Assembly (NCBI GenBank): GCA_022453515.1
Contig: JAJNNY010000018.1
Coordinates: 186,001-250,000, forward strand
Direction of reading: 5' to 3'
Source of the DNA: Astrocystis sublimbata
Lineage: Eukaryota > Ascomycota > Sordariomycetes > Xylariales > Xylariaceae
Length of the DNA: 64,000 nucleotides
Below the pieces are notes generated by a model that had not been told where the DNA came from, ran no database searches, and saw only the letters and a list, made by a program, of their open reading frames with translations. Position 1 is the first letter of the stretch. Every line of letters begins with the position of its first letter. Both the position numbers and the translations under genes were made by a program. Below are positions 12,526 to 23,398 of this stretch, one piece after another.

Positions 12526-15130
12526 AGCGCCGAGATGTTCCACTTTGTGGTTGTTAGGCTGCGAATATGTAGCATACGTTTGGCGTCGCGAGATTTTTTT
12601 GCGCCCTCGAATCTCCTCAGCCGGCTTGACCCCTTACTATGTGTTGGACATCGAGTCTCGGAGTCTCTTGGCGGACAAAGAATACGAGCAGTCCAAAGTC
12701 TGATAACCTCATCGTGATCATTCTTGACGTTGACTCTCGGTATTTACGGTTGTAAAGAGATGGCAGAGCGTTAGCAACGCGATTTCGTCATGGGTACAAG
12801 TCAAGACGAATGTTTCCAGGAGGCATCCTTGCACGCAAAAGTTTATATTGCGGTCCTGTCTCGAACTCGTTGTAGCTGTCACGGGCTTTTGTGACGTGTA
12901 ACATGTTCGCATGCACACCATAACTTGATTGGGGTCTTGTACATTTTGATGACTTTCAATCTCTCATAACAAAGGAAAGAAAGAGAAGAAAAAAAGGTCT
13001 AATATAAGATGGACGACAGAGGGTGCTCGCCTTTCCATGTAATATCTCGCAGCGGGTTATGTGCTGAAGGAGAGGGGATTAGAGCCTATTTGGTTTTGGT
13101 TGATTGTTCATCACAGAAATTGCATGCTCGTCACTTTTGCAACCCTGGAATCGAGTCTACTTTCACCCTTTTTCTACTACGCTCATCGGAAGCGTGCTTA
13201 GTTTCAGTGATATTTAGCGGCCACAGTCAAGCCGGTCACAGGCTCTTGGGTGCTCATATTCAAAAGCCGTCTAGCTCGGAGAATTATAGCTTAAAGATCG
13301 AAAAATTGTCACAGATCCCATGTTTTGCTAAATCGCCGATATCCCTGCTATTGCGGGAGCCGAGCCGCTGCATTAAGTGACGGCACCATGCTTGCCGGTT
13401 GCCAGGGATTACCTTGCCTATCACGAGATTCAAGCAGCTGCGGATGTACGACTTCGAAATCTGCATGCAGATTTCAGTCAAACAAGACGACATTGCAACG
13501 TCCTTGTAGAGTCACTATCCCGTAAACTGTCAGACGTTGCTTTGTTCATCTCAATAAGGTATCAACATTTTCAAATTACATATCCAAATTGACAGTGACT
13601 GGACAAATGTTATTCTTCAAGGTTGCATGCCGTAAGTTGGCAGTGAAGTCGATTCGAAAGATACCGGGCATTTAGAACAACTCTAATTCCCACTCGATAT
13701 ACATGATGCTAGTGTTAATTGCCCAGGAACCAAATACCATGCATGATTGTGGACAATCGCTCTGATGGTTGTACTCTATGGACAGTCATTGTTTTTCAGC
13801 CAGGTACCTGACCCACTACGAGTCAATTCCATCAGAGATGACTTTCTCGTCACGTAACTCGAACGTGACCAACAAATGATATAAAGATGAGCCAGAGTCG
13901 ACGCCGAATTCAAGATACGCCTAAGCCTCTGCCATGTGCTCATTCCGTTAGTCCGGTACGCCTCCACTGAGTCGCGATCAATTGTCGAGTCATGAACAAC
14001 GCAAAGGCAGGCGTGAAAGCTTCAATAATACCAGACACAATTACACCACGCCGCCGTTGGTTGATCTCACCCGGCAAAGGGTATGTATGTATCGGTGGCG
14101 CGGAGTTGCAATTGACGGGTCGATTGGATGTTTCAATTGAATATAACGCCAGCTCCGACTGGTAGAGGGTCTATATTCCTTTGGGTGTGAAACGCTAGAT
14201 CCTCAGCTTCCAACTGAAGCATCGCAAATCTACCTAATTAGCTTTCATCAGAGGGTGCGCAGCAACTACCAAGTATTTAAATGTCTTTTCAACTCGATCC
14301 AAGGTCTTCCTCCACATCTACTAGTTTTGGTGGTATACGACGAAGAATCATTGCATATGCATATGACTGTGACTTGGTGTTGCGAGTTCCTTATCGGGCG
14401 GACATTGCGCCGCATTGTTGACCATTGCCATGAGACCGCGGGATAACCCGACATCAAGCTGTCAACGAGTTAGTACAGCCTTAAATCTCTTGCTGCTTAT
14501 AGGGGGACTCACGAGAAATATTGATAGCATGTACACATGACTAGATCACATAAAGGCTATGCGACTGCATACACTCCCTTGCACAATAAGGATTGACTGG
14601 AGATGGAAAAACATATTTATGATACACAGGGTAGAGCGACAGCAACTCCCGAGTCTGCCGTTAATCAATTGGACAGGTAGAAACGCTGCACCACTTCAAT
14701 TTTAAGTTACATCGTCTGCTAGAAAATAGGTTGGCAGCAGCAAATAAATAAATAATATCCGATGCTAGCTTCGGTTGTGGGTTCTCTAGATCGGCAATGA
14801 GAGGCACGATGATTCATTATCAAAGGTGTCATAAATCGGCCATGTGCATCAAACTCAAACGGTTCAATATTACCAATTCCAACATAATGTGAAAACGATT
14901 ACTTCCCGATTCCGTTTGATTGATGATTTAGTCTGAGCTGAATGATTGCGGTGACACCTTCGAATCATATAAGTCATCGTCGTAGCCATTATACGACCTT
15001 GGCAAGAATTACCGTCTTTGGAAATATATATACCCGGCGAGCCAATCAACAACCGCCATTTCCGATCTGGAGACGATTATACCATCGACGTAACACCTCA
15101 ACATCACATATTTGGTGAAGTGTAACCAAC
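12526..15130. other. Long divergent intergenic region
   Basis: 2.6 kb between two divergently transcribed genes, so it should hold both promoters. Several open frames of 60-120 codons exist on both strands but none resembles a protein family or shows a spliced continuation. The sequence is AT-richer than the flanking genes and contains no obvious repeat. Confidence 0.55.
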
Positions 15131-16054
15131 ATGTCTAAACCTTGGATCTTCATCTGCCCCTCAAGCCGAGGCATCGGACATACTCTCACAGCCCAATTAC
15201 TACGCACCACCACCCTCCCCATTCTGGCGACAGCGCGCACCCGGGATCTCTCCATCTTGAAGGCCTCTCTCGTAGAGGCCTCAAGCCGCGAGACGCACGC
15301 AAAGCGTCTCGAAGACGACGCATCGCGGCTGCATCTCACTTACCTGGACGTCACGGACGAACCCAGCATCGAAGCCGCGGCGGGGAAAGCGTCAGAGCTG
15401 TTCCCCACCTCATCGCACCACCTGCACCTCGCCTTCGCGCTGCCGGGGATTCTGCACCCTGAGAAGCACCCCCGCGCGGTGGACTACGAGGATGCGCTTG
15501 ATACGTTCAAAGTAAACACCCTAGGGCCGCTGATGCTGATGAAGTGGTTCGGGGACCTGCTGCCTCGGAAAGGGACAGACATGTCTGTCGTGAGGGAGAT
15601 TGCGCGCGGGGAAGGAGGCGATGGTTATTCTACTGAGGAGACCAACACGTCGACCACTGCTACGAGATCTAGTGATGGGGATGGGCACGCACCCGCGTTC
15701 CGGATCCCGGAACACGCGACCTGGATGACCAACTCGGCGCGTGTGGGCTCGACGACAGACAACCGGCTGGGCGGATGGTACAGCTACCGCGCGTCCAAGG
15801 CCGGGGTGAACAGCATCACGAAGAGCTTCGATCTGCACCTGCGGACGCGCAGTGCCGAGAAGGCGATGGCTGTTGCGTATCATCCAGGCACCGTGAAGAC
15901 GGGTCTGAGTCGTGAGTTTTGGGGAAATGTGGCCGAGGATAAGTTGTTCAGTCCCGAGTTTGCGGTCGAGAAGATGTTGGAGGTTTGCGGGACGAGGACG
16001 ATGGGGGACAGGGGCAAGTGCTGGGACTGGAAGGGGGAGGAGGTGTCACCGTGA
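15131..16054 (+). CDS. Short-chain dehydrogenase/reductase (C-factor-like)
   Basis: Classical SDR oxidoreductase of 307 aa in one exon, expected to be cytosolic and NADP(H)-dependent. The Rossmann glycine motif near the N-terminus reads PSSRGIG (residues ~10-16), a variant of TGxxxGIG. The cofactor-adjacent VTDEPSIEAA and the NTLGP segment follow, and the active-site pair is YRASK, followed by the PGTVKTGLS segment typical of C-factor/CsgA-type SDRs. Compared with a 250-aa SDR there is an insertion rich in Thr/Ser/Glu at about residues 155-185 between the central strands, whose role is unknown. ATG at 15131 is preceded by an A/C-rich context, and no earlier ATG is in frame. Substrate cannot be inferred and no cluster neighbours point to one. 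Confidence 0.88.
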   Translation: MSKPWIFICPSSRGIGHTLTAQLLRTTTLPILATARTRDLSILKASLVEASSRETHAKRLEDDASRLHLTYLDVTDEPSIEAAAGKASELFPTSSHHLHLAFALPGILHPEKHPRAVDYEDALDTFKVNTLGPLMLMKWFGDLLPRKGTDMSVVREIARGEGGDGYSTEETNTSTTATRSSDGDGHAPAFRIPEHATWMTNSARVGSTTDNRLGGWYSYRASKAGVNSITKSFDLHLRTRSAEKAMAVAYHPGTVKTGLSREFWGNVAEDKLFSPEFAVEKMLEVCGTRTMGDRGKCWDWKGEEVSP

Positions 16055-17471
16055 TACACCTCCCTATATCACGGGTGCACTTTTGAAAAGGGCGATATGG
16101 GATTCGTGTAACTGTTGCATTATGTGAAGACCCCGATTATAAACGAGAGACAGGGCTTACAAGCTTCCCAGAATAAAGCGGCTCAGCACTGTGCTTTCGA
16201 CTATCGAAGGTGCCAGTCGCGAATGTAGGAAAATTCGCAGCATCGTGTGACAGAGTACACTCGAGAGGACATACGGTAAAAGGGCCAGAATTTAGAAGGG
16301 AAACTACGGGTTTATGAAAGAAGAAGACAGACGGAGGGAGAGGTCCAATTGTTTGGCTGAGCCGCCGGGTCCTCGCATCAGCCTGCTCGGCCCCGTGCTC
16401 TGTCTCTCGCTGGGTTGTCCCCCCACCCCGGGTTGACACCCTGCTGCAGCCATAGTATCTGCGTCATAAAGCTTCCACCGCACCACGACGATGGAACCGA
16501 ACTTCCGGGTCCTAGCACTGCATAGTAAAGATGGTTTTCACCGAAAACCTGACTACTTTGCTACACTAGGCTTACCATTACCAAATCGGCCATTAGCAAT
16601 GTTGCTTGAGGGGCATAAAATTACTGTGGTATCTACCTAGAAGATAGGGCCTGGGGTCTTGGGTTGCACATACAGCAGGCATGAGGCTTGTACTACCCTG
16701 GTCATGCTCTTACATGAGGGTAAAACTTGGGGCATAGCGTCCTGTATAATGCTTGAAATATATGTAAAGAGATACTTGTGCAGTTCGGATATCGTCACTT
16801 CCCACTTATCATTGACAGCTTTCAGGACCTATCTAGGAAAATGAAGACTATGTCAAGATCATTTACTTACGAAGAAAATGAATTAGAAAAGCACTGTCAA
16901 GTGCTACCCGTTACGAAGGAGAGCTAAGAACGCCAACGATACATCGCATAGTTGTATTGAGCAAAATCACAGAGACAGGAACCAAAAGAGAGCTATTGTG
17001 CGAGAATCTCGGCGTGGAACAGGTAGTAGTAATATATGCAGTGCCATACAGCGGGCACGAATCAAAGATGCCAATGAAATTGTTCAAGCCCTACAATTGG
17101 TACGCTCTATTGTAATGCAACGTTAGATTTCAGCTATATCATCCCAAGTCTGCCGCAGCTCTAGCATTTGCTCACAAGATCAAGATGTACCCCGCCATCT
17201 AAAATATTTCGAGATTCCTCCTTCTGTCCGTTCTTGCGTTTTCAAACGCGTACTATAATATCTTTAGCACAGCTACTGCCTTAGATGTCTCACACCTGTA
17301 TACTGGCCGCCGTTTACAATATCCAAGGACCCTGTTTTGCCTGGCCATCGACCAACTGTCCGATGCCTTAGCTGCCCTTACCATATACACACTAAGGCTG
17401 GGTAGCGAGATGGATTCTAACGCCATGCTAAATAACGTATCAGAGGTCAGCAAAGTTTTTGTTCATATTTT
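16055..17471. other. Intergenic, possible 5' end of next gene
   Basis: No complete gene seen. From about 17205 to 17455 one + strand frame is open and begins with a hydrophobic signal-peptide-like stretch (RFLLLSVLAFSNA at ~17210), but it has no ATG. It may be a decayed or misread first exon of the gene that follows. Confidence 0.4.
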
Positions 17472-18218
17472 TTGGTAGCTCGAGACAGGGTAGAGTGTGG
17501 CGAGAAATCGACCCTCTGTGATGGCTTCGGCTATTGCTGCTCTTCAGGCTTTACTTGTCTCGGTACCAATACCTGTATCAAACCGCCTCAGGATGCGGAT
17601 TCGACGTCCTGTGGTGGTCGCACCGGCTACTTTACATGCCCGCCTAGTTTAGGTACGCCATATGATAGATATAACCACATTACACGATGGAACTCTACTA
17701 AGCACTTATCAGGGGGCGGCTCATGCTGCCCGGTTGGGTACAAGTGTGGCGACAATGGCGACTGCTTAGTCCCTGTTACTACGATTTCTGTGCTACCAAA
17801 CGATGGGAGTATCACAATCACTTCGACTCTCACCGTGCAGGCAACACCTTTGGAATCAAAGGTAGAAGGGAATCGAGGGTCTCTCACTGGAGCCGAGATA
17901 GGCGGTATCGTTGGCGGCGTGGTTGGATTCGTTGTAGTGTTGGGCATAGTTGTCTGGCTGATTATGAGACGTTTGAACGAGGTCATGAAGTTTATCAGGA
18001 CTCGGACTGATCCTGATAGAAAGAGTAAAGATGGCGGTGATACGATCAATGAGGAACGGCGAGGAGAGATTCCAAATCAAAGTAGTGCTCCTGTGCCTCT
18101 GTCGGAGGTTTGGGACCCCCATTCCCAAGGTCGATATGCGAACATGAGTTCAGAACTAATAGGGAGCTACGAGGCTCATGGGATCTCGGAGATGGGAGAA
18201 AGAGAGACGACCAAGTAG
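17472..18218 (+). CDS. Cys-rich single-pass membrane protein, 5' end unresolved
   Basis: The frame encodes an extracellular Cys-rich module (spacing ECGEKSTLC, CCSSGFTC, NTC, then CGG, CPP, SCCPVGYKCG), a Thr/Ser-rich stalk, one transmembrane helix (GGIVGGVVGFVVVLGIVVW, about residues 145-163) followed by basic RR, and a cytosolic tail of ~80 residues. This layout matches a large group of fungal surface proteins with a short Cys module and Mid2-like membrane anchor. No ATG opens the frame; TTTTTTGGTAG just upstream looks like an intron acceptor, so translation should start in an upstream exon that I could not join convincingly. The start coordinate is therefore the first supported codon area, not a start site. 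Function unknown; a surface sensor or adhesin role is inference. It could be a pseudogene that lost its signal peptide. Confidence 0.6.
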   Translation: MVARDRVECGEKSTLCDGFGYCCSSGFTCLGTNTCIKPPQDADSTSCGGRTGYFTCPPSLGTPYDRYNHITRWNSTKHLSGGGSCCPVGYKCGDNGDCLVPVTTISVLPNDGSITITSTLTVQATPLESKVEGNRGSLTGAEIGGIVGGVVGFVVVLGIVVWLIMRRLNEVMKFIRTRTDPDRKSKDGGDTINEERRGEIPNQSSAPVPLSEVWDPHSQGRYANMSSELIGSYEAHGISEMGERETTK

Positions 18219-18358
18219 AGTAGTCCGCGCGCAAGGTTGGGTCTGAAATTGGTTGCTAAAGGCGGAGCAACATCAGAGTTCACGTGCATTATCGCTGTTC
18301 AGCCAATCCATTGTCAAATGATTACATGTAACACGAGCCAGGACTCGTAGTATGAACA

Positions 18359-19690
18359 TCAGATGCGAGTTCCGCTACTGTCATGTTGCGTCTCGATTGT
18401 GTGATTGATCTCGTCTTGACCGATCAGTAAATCAGCTTGTCTCACTAGGGCGTTGGCAGCATGTATGAACCTGTCTCGGTGGAGCTTCGCTAGATCTCTC
18501 GTATTTCTGAACGCAGTCGCTCCATCCATGAACGTCTCACGACTACCTGTCAAAGCATAAGCGTTGAGTCGAGCCATATGATACTCCGGCCGTCCACCAG
18601 GAGTGGATGGCGCTGTTGAATGGTGGGCGTACAGCTGGAGCAGGCCTGAGCCGCCGTGGTACGTCGAGCTGAATGTATAGGCGCCATTGTCGTAGACCAG
18701 CTCGTCGTTGCCGTAATTCTGCAGACTGTGCATGGCGCGCGCTCCATACGCTCCATAGTAGCAAGCCTTCCGCTTCGCCACAGCCAGACTTCCGTCCTCA
18801 CGCTTAGCCTCGAGGAAGAAATTGGGCACGACTGGAACGTCTGGGCATTTGGTAGGGATAGTCAACGGATACATGTGTTTGTTGTTACGAATTGTCTCAT
18901 CAATATCCGCTAGATAAGACCCATCAAAAAAGTCAGGTTTCGGTCTCGTCACGTCACTGTTTGTAATAGGCTGAAGCTCGGTGAATGTGACGCTTTTCGT
19001 GTGAGGGATGTTGGTATTGCCACAGATAATCGGGATTATGACGTTCATTACGTCTTCATCGAAGATCACATCTTCATTCTTTTCTAGAAAATCCTCGAAA
19101 GCTCTGTCAGAGAAACGGGAGGGTGATAAGGATGAACGCGATCGCAGCAGTGCCTCGCGAATGTCTTGAAGGTTCTGAGCCTTAGACCTGCGGTTGTTAG
19201 GATATATACCGTGGTCGATGAGATGTTGTTCGAATTCGGGACCACGGGATGACGTTGATGACTTTTTGCTCTTTTCAATGGAAACTAATTCATACGAGTG
19301 GGACGAAGAAGTGGGCAGCATTGCACTCGTGGCTACATTTGGCTCTGGGAACTGAGCATACGTGTAAGTTAGTGAGGCGTTCTGTCCCTGTGATAACAAA
19401 CTTACCCCTCGAAGATGACGGAGATCTGGACCACCGTGTCTCGCGTACTGGGCAAGACCGCGGGAGTATACCTCTCCAAGTGTGTCGAGATTTGGTGTAG
19501 GTTGAGTATTACGTCGTCGATCAAGCTCGCGTAGCGCTCGCGAGGTGAGTGGAATCTTGGAGATGCAATCCCAGAACCGAGGGGGATAATTCGAACGTTC
19601 GACGTTTGATCTGATTTTCTTTCTAGGAAGATTGCTTTGCGAGACGTGGTCTTTTGCGTGCTGTCTCTTCTGGTTTTGCAGCGCCGCCAT
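18359..19690 (-). CDS. Fungal conserved protein with PD-(D/E)XK-like motif (DUF7924-type), one in-frame intron
   Basis: Belongs to a widespread filamentous-fungal family, which I recall as DUF7924 (from memory, unverified). Translation from the ATG at 19688-19690 gives 443 aa if unspliced. At 19352-19405 there is a 54-base segment with GTAAGT donor, CACTAAC branch site and CAG acceptor that is exactly 18 stop-free codons; removing it gives 425 aa and a smoother family match. The N-terminus is basic (KQR, RKK; nuclear-signal-like). The C-terminal half carries the family core: KPDFF (Asp codon 18932-18934), FFLEAKR (Glu 18809-18811, Lys 18803-18805), then KACYYGAYGARAMHSL and STYHGG. Asp...Glu-x-Lys after a strand-like segment is the signature arrangement of PD-(D/E)XK nucleases. 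Nuclease activity is inference only. Its 3' end is 140 bp from the end of the convergent membrane protein gene. Confidence 0.82.
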   Translation of the reverse strand: MAALQNQKRQHAKDHVSQSNLPRKKIRSNVERSNYPPRFWDCISKIPLTSRALRELDRRRNTQPTPNLDTLGEVYSRGLAQYARHGGPDLRHLRGVSLLSQGQNASLTYTYAQFPEPNVATSAMLPTSSSHSYELVSIEKSKKSSTSSRGPEFEQHLIDHGIYPNNRRSKAQNLQDIREALLRSRSSLSPSRFSDRAFEDFLEKNEDVIFDEDVMNVIIPIICGNTNIPHTKSVTFTELQPITNSDVTRPKPDFFDGSYLADIDETIRNNKHMYPLTIPTKCPDVPVVPNFFLEAKREDGSLAVAKRKACYYGAYGARAMHSLQNYGNDELVYDNGAYTFSSTYHGGSGLLQLYAHHSTAPSTPGGRPEYHMARLNAYALTGSRETFMDGATAFRNTRDLAKLHRDRFIHAANALVRQADLLIGQDEINHTIETQHDSSGTRI

Positions 19691-20457
19691 CACTGGCCAT
19701 TATCTTGAAAAGTAAAGAGTGAAGAATTCGCGACACACGTATGCAGCTGCAGGTGCCAAATATGCTGGGCATTCATAATAGCTAGTGGTTTGGCGCGTAG
19801 GCGCCGCCAGGCCAGGAGGAACAAGGCTTCATACATGGCGCTAGTCGTAATTCCATTTAGAAGCGGGTTCTAGTATCTGGTCGATTACCTGCATCTAAGC
19901 AGGCCAAGTGAAAGGCGACCAGGAGAGCCCATAAAATGACACAAGCAGCGTGAAGGGTACCTAGGTAGTACATATATGCACAAGGCACATATGATTTGCT
20001 AAGTAGCGTGGTTGTTGAATTGAGCCACCACCTAGGTTCATATGTAATTGTTTCATCGAATGACGATGCTTAACGCTACATGAGAGTACCTACGTAATCT
20101 GAATGTCATGCCAATATACCTAGAAATGGAAAATGCAACGGGTGTCTGCTACTTGTTTTCGTCTAATACCGAAGTCAAAAGCAAACTCGAGCTGGGAGTC
20201 AGACATCAGCCAGCAGCGATTATCCATACGCCGGTACGAAAAGCGTGTTAATACAACTTCGAGTATCATACAATGTGCTATTCACCGTGGGGTGGATTGG
20301 TATCGCATCAAACAACACAAGGCCGCATTTCTATAGAGAACCCCCCGTCTTGAAGGAGCGCCATGCATTATTACCAACGCAAAAAAAATCAACAACGATA
20401 TTCTTCCCAAAAATGCGCCGCCGCTGCCGGTACCGCCGCCGCCGCCGCCATCACTCA
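19691..20457. other. Intergenic between two minus-strand genes
   Basis: Promoter side of the preceding gene and 3' side of CHS5. Contains GGTACCTAGGTAG at about 19957-19969 and several related ACCTAGGT motifs. At 20380-20455 a purine/CCG-rich low-complexity stretch precedes the CHS5 stop. No gene seen. Confidence 0.6.
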
Positions 20458-21695
20458 TCACAAAGCCACGTCCTGGAACGAGGCTCCGTCGCCGGGTGAC
20501 GGTGAAGGCAGCTTCTTATCATCATCGCCATCATCACCACCACTCTCGTTGTCCGCGTCTGCTACCGTCGCTTGTTTGCCGGGGTGTATGGCGACTTTCT
20601 GCTCCTCCTTATCCTCCAACCTCATCTTCTGGTCGTCCGCGGATTTCGCCTTGGCCGTGTCCTCCTCGGCGTCCTTGTCGTTCTCTTCTGAATGATCATC
20701 GCTCCCGCTACCGGTCGCGCTCTCCGATGTCTTCTCGGCGGCGTCTTTGCTCTCGCCGTTCTGCTCCGCGGGAGCGGGTTCGGGCGTGGGCGCATTGGGG
20801 AGCTCCTTCTGAGACAGCGCTGGCGTCGCGTCGGCGGGTGTAGGAACCTCGCTGGGCGGACCCGGCCGGAGAGCGTCGAGATAGAACTTGGTGACGCCGA
20901 GGATGCGGCCGCTACTCTCGCAGGCGGCGACCCACTCGGGGCGCACGACGGGGATGTTCATCTCGACCGCCTTCTCCCAGGCGACGCCACGTCCCTCGGT
21001 GGTGACGAAGTGGGTTGTGTCGATGCGGACGCTGTCAACAAGCTTGGCGCCGATGCGCTCGACGGCGGTGGCGAGGTTGTCGCGCGTCTGGGCGGGCAGG
21101 ATACCGGTGGTGATGGTGATGCCGCTGAGGTCGGTCATCTTGTGGGTGCGGACAGAGACTTGCTTGCTGCTGAGGGTGCCGGCGGAGGTGCGCAGGACCA
21201 GGTGGAAAGTGTACTCGGTGTCGACGGCCAGACCACTGATCTTGGTGCTGTGCATCTGCAGGGGCCGGGGGATGACGCCGGCCTTCTGGCCGTTGCGGTA
21301 GAGGGACAGGGAAATGAGGTCGGCGGTGGCGAGCTCGATGGGGTCCCACTCGAGGACGACCGAAGTCTGGGTGGCATTGCGACAGCGCAGGACGGGCGTG
21401 GTGGGCTCAGCGGCGCCAAAGGCGTGGAAGATGCGGTCTTGCAGGGCGGCGAAGTGGTGGTCGGCCGCGGCTTCGGACGCGTGGTTGCGGGCGACGGTGA
21501 TGTCAACGATGGAGCCGGATACAATATTAGGCGGCAGCAGGATGGAGGGGAACTCGATCTAGAAAGGTGCTGGCGCGTCAGTCGTGTGCGATGTGCGACG
21601 TCGGGGAACGGAGTGATGCGTACCAGGCGTTTATCCGGCGTCAAGAGCACGGTGACGCCGGCATCGACCTTGCCGACGGTGAGGGACACGAGCAT
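20458..21695 (-). CDS. CHS5: Chs5, exomer complex subunit (FN3-BRCT protein)
   Basis: Scaffold of the exomer coat that exports chitin synthase and other cargos from the trans-Golgi to the cell surface. Two exons: 21624-21695 (24 codons, beginning MLVSLTVGKVDAGV) and 20458-21558, separated by a 65-bp intron (21559-21623, GTACGC donor, TTTCTAG acceptor). The protein is 390 aa. Domains in order: N-terminal dimerising/Arf-binding segment (to ~residue 75), fibronectin type III domain (~75-170, with TQTSVVLEWDP and YRNGQ), BRCT domain (~170-265, with GITITTG and RPEWVAAC), then a long acidic Glu/Asp/Lys-rich tail that is probably disordered. The tail is short compared with the yeast protein. Large frames on the opposite strand here are GC-rich shadows. 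Confidence 0.95.
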
Positions 21696-22624
21696 GTCGG
21701 CGGCGAGGTGTTGGCACCACAATAGGAGGGTCAATTGGGACGACCGGATGAGTGGATGAGTGGATGGCCGGCTGGAGGGAGCCTCTCGCTTTCTCTCTAG
21801 GGGAAGTGGAAGACTTGGATTAATGCTGTCAGCCTCAATTAAGTCGTGTTCTACTCGTCGGTGTTGGGATGAAGAAGATGCGATACGGCGCTCCGGGGCG
21901 CTGGTCGATGAGGTGAAGAGACAAGGCGGGTGGATAATTGCTGAGATGTTGTGATGTTGTGGTGTTGTGGTGTTGAGGATGGACAAATGGTGATGGTTGG
22001 CGTTGCATCGTGTCGTGTTCGAACATGGGCCAAGCCGGGTTACGCACTAAGTACCCACTAGGTACCTACCCAGGCGGGCCAGGATGCCAGGTGCCCTTCC
22101 ACGAGGCAGTCCCACAGGAGGAACCATAAAAGCAGGGGCGTTGTCGATGCAGATCTGGCCCCGTTTCATCTCTCTTATCTTAGGGCTTGTCTTGGGGGCA
22201 CTTACGCAATTAGAGAAGTTTGCAAGTACCCCGACTCGAAAACATTTGTGGATCTCGCAATTATTGTGAGTAGATACGTACAGTAGGTACCTCCAATTGA
22301 GATTTATATAGATCTGGCGTGTCCGGGACTCTGGGTGTCTGGGTGCTAGATGATCAGCCTATCGAGCCAAATTTACATGTGTGCCTGTACAGTACGGGAT
22401 ACTCCAACTGGCTACCCGCTCGGCTACGATACCAGATCCTCTTGGCCCGTAGGTGGTCGGGTGGTTCGTAAACGTGCAAGTTCACATGTTTGAGAATAGA
22501 CAGTCGACACAAACCCGAGCAAGGGCTGGTTAGTGTATCGTTTGGCTGATTTCAATATACCTAGGTAAGTCATGAGTTTACGATTGTTGGGTTGGACATC
22601 GGTCTACACCCTCCTCTAGGTCTG
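21696..22624. other. Intergenic; CHS5 promoter
   Basis: Holds the CHS5 promoter (CT/GA-rich and TTGTGGTGTTG-like repeats at 21940-21985) and the 3' flank of the next minus-strand gene. Several GTAGGTACCTACC-like palindromes occur (22050-22075, 22284-22293, 22557-22566). No gene seen. Confidence 0.6.
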
Positions 22625-23398
22625 TCATATCGCCCTGGGATTGACAGCACGTCGCTCCTGATGGGTTTTAGGCCCAAGCTTCTGGCGCTGTGAAGCAGGT
22701 GAATGCGGCTGTGACTTGGTGAGATTGAGATGGCGACCATGTTGGTCCGTCTGTAGCATCGCGGCGGCGGCTGCTATCACGCGTTTGGCAGTCTCCAGCA
22801 AATCCACGAATTTCGCTTCGCACACCACCGTCGGTGCCTGGCATACAACGCGCAGTGTTCCGTACATGTTGCCTTTCGGCCTCGACTGGCCATCAGTGAG
22901 CACAGTTTGCCCGAACCGGTCGTATCCCGCCGCCGCCAGCGCGTCGCGCAGCGCGTGCATGATTTTCTTGGACGCTTTCTTGTTGGGGAAGACCCCGGCG
23001 CCGTGGGCGTGGGTGTTGAGCCACAGCGACTCTTTCTTCCTCTCGATATATTTGTCTAGCATCGTCTTTGTGAAGGGATGCTCGAATTTATCGAAGTACC
23101 TCATGGAAAGTTGGTCAATGAGGTGTTGCTGGCACACCGATGCTCCTATTTTGTATGGGTTCTTTCCGAGTTGGTTGTCGAGTCTGAGGTTTTTCAGCGG
23201 GCGTAGCTTGTCGGGGAACCCGATATTATACTGCTTTGCCACGGCATGGACGTGCTGACCCGGTTCGATATGGACTATGCTTCCATCCCAGCTGCCCAGC
23301 TTGCTGGTGGCACCCGTCCCCGATGAGGAGGAATATCGAACCTGTGCATGGGCATCTTTGCGAAGATATGGCGCCAGTCGGACGGCGCTTCTTCTCAT
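22625..23398 (-). CDS. Hypothetical protein, probable mitochondrial targeting
   Basis: Single-exon frame of 257 aa starting at an ATG (23396-23398). The N-terminus (MRRSAVRLAPYLRK, then RYSSSS) is basic, Ser/Ala/Arg-rich and lacks acids, as expected for a mitochondrial presequence cleaved near the RYS motif. The body is mixed alpha/beta in character, with SLWLNTHAHGAG and PNKKASKKIMHALRDALAAAGYDRFG, then a GTLRVVCQAP strand and a helical stretch ending in an Ala-rich run. I do not recognise the family. The basic C-terminal ~35 residues look disordered. Codon use and length argue for a real gene; function is unknown. Confidence 0.65.
   Translation of the reverse strand: MRRSAVRLAPYLRKDAHAQVRYSSSSGTGATSKLGSWDGSIVHIEPGQHVHAVAKQYNIGFPDKLRPLKNLRLDNQLGKNPYKIGASVCQQHLIDQLSMRYFDKFEHPFTKTMLDKYIERKKESLWLNTHAHGAGVFPNKKASKKIMHALRDALAAAGYDRFGQTVLTDGQSRPKGNMYGTLRVVCQAPTVVCEAKFVDLLETAKRVIAAAAAMLQTDQHGRHLNLTKSQPHSPASQRQKLGPKTHQERRAVNPRAI

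Noticed and set aside
12526..12543. GTG start upstream of the coiled-coil protein gene
   Set aside because: Nuclear fungal genes start at ATG; the ATG at 12523-12525 is six codons downstream and is preferred.
20692..21759. Long Gly/Asp-rich plus-strand open frame opposite CHS5
   Set aside because: It is the antisense shadow of GC-rich CHS5 coding sequence; composition is low-complexity and the CHS5 frame has domains and a fitting intron.
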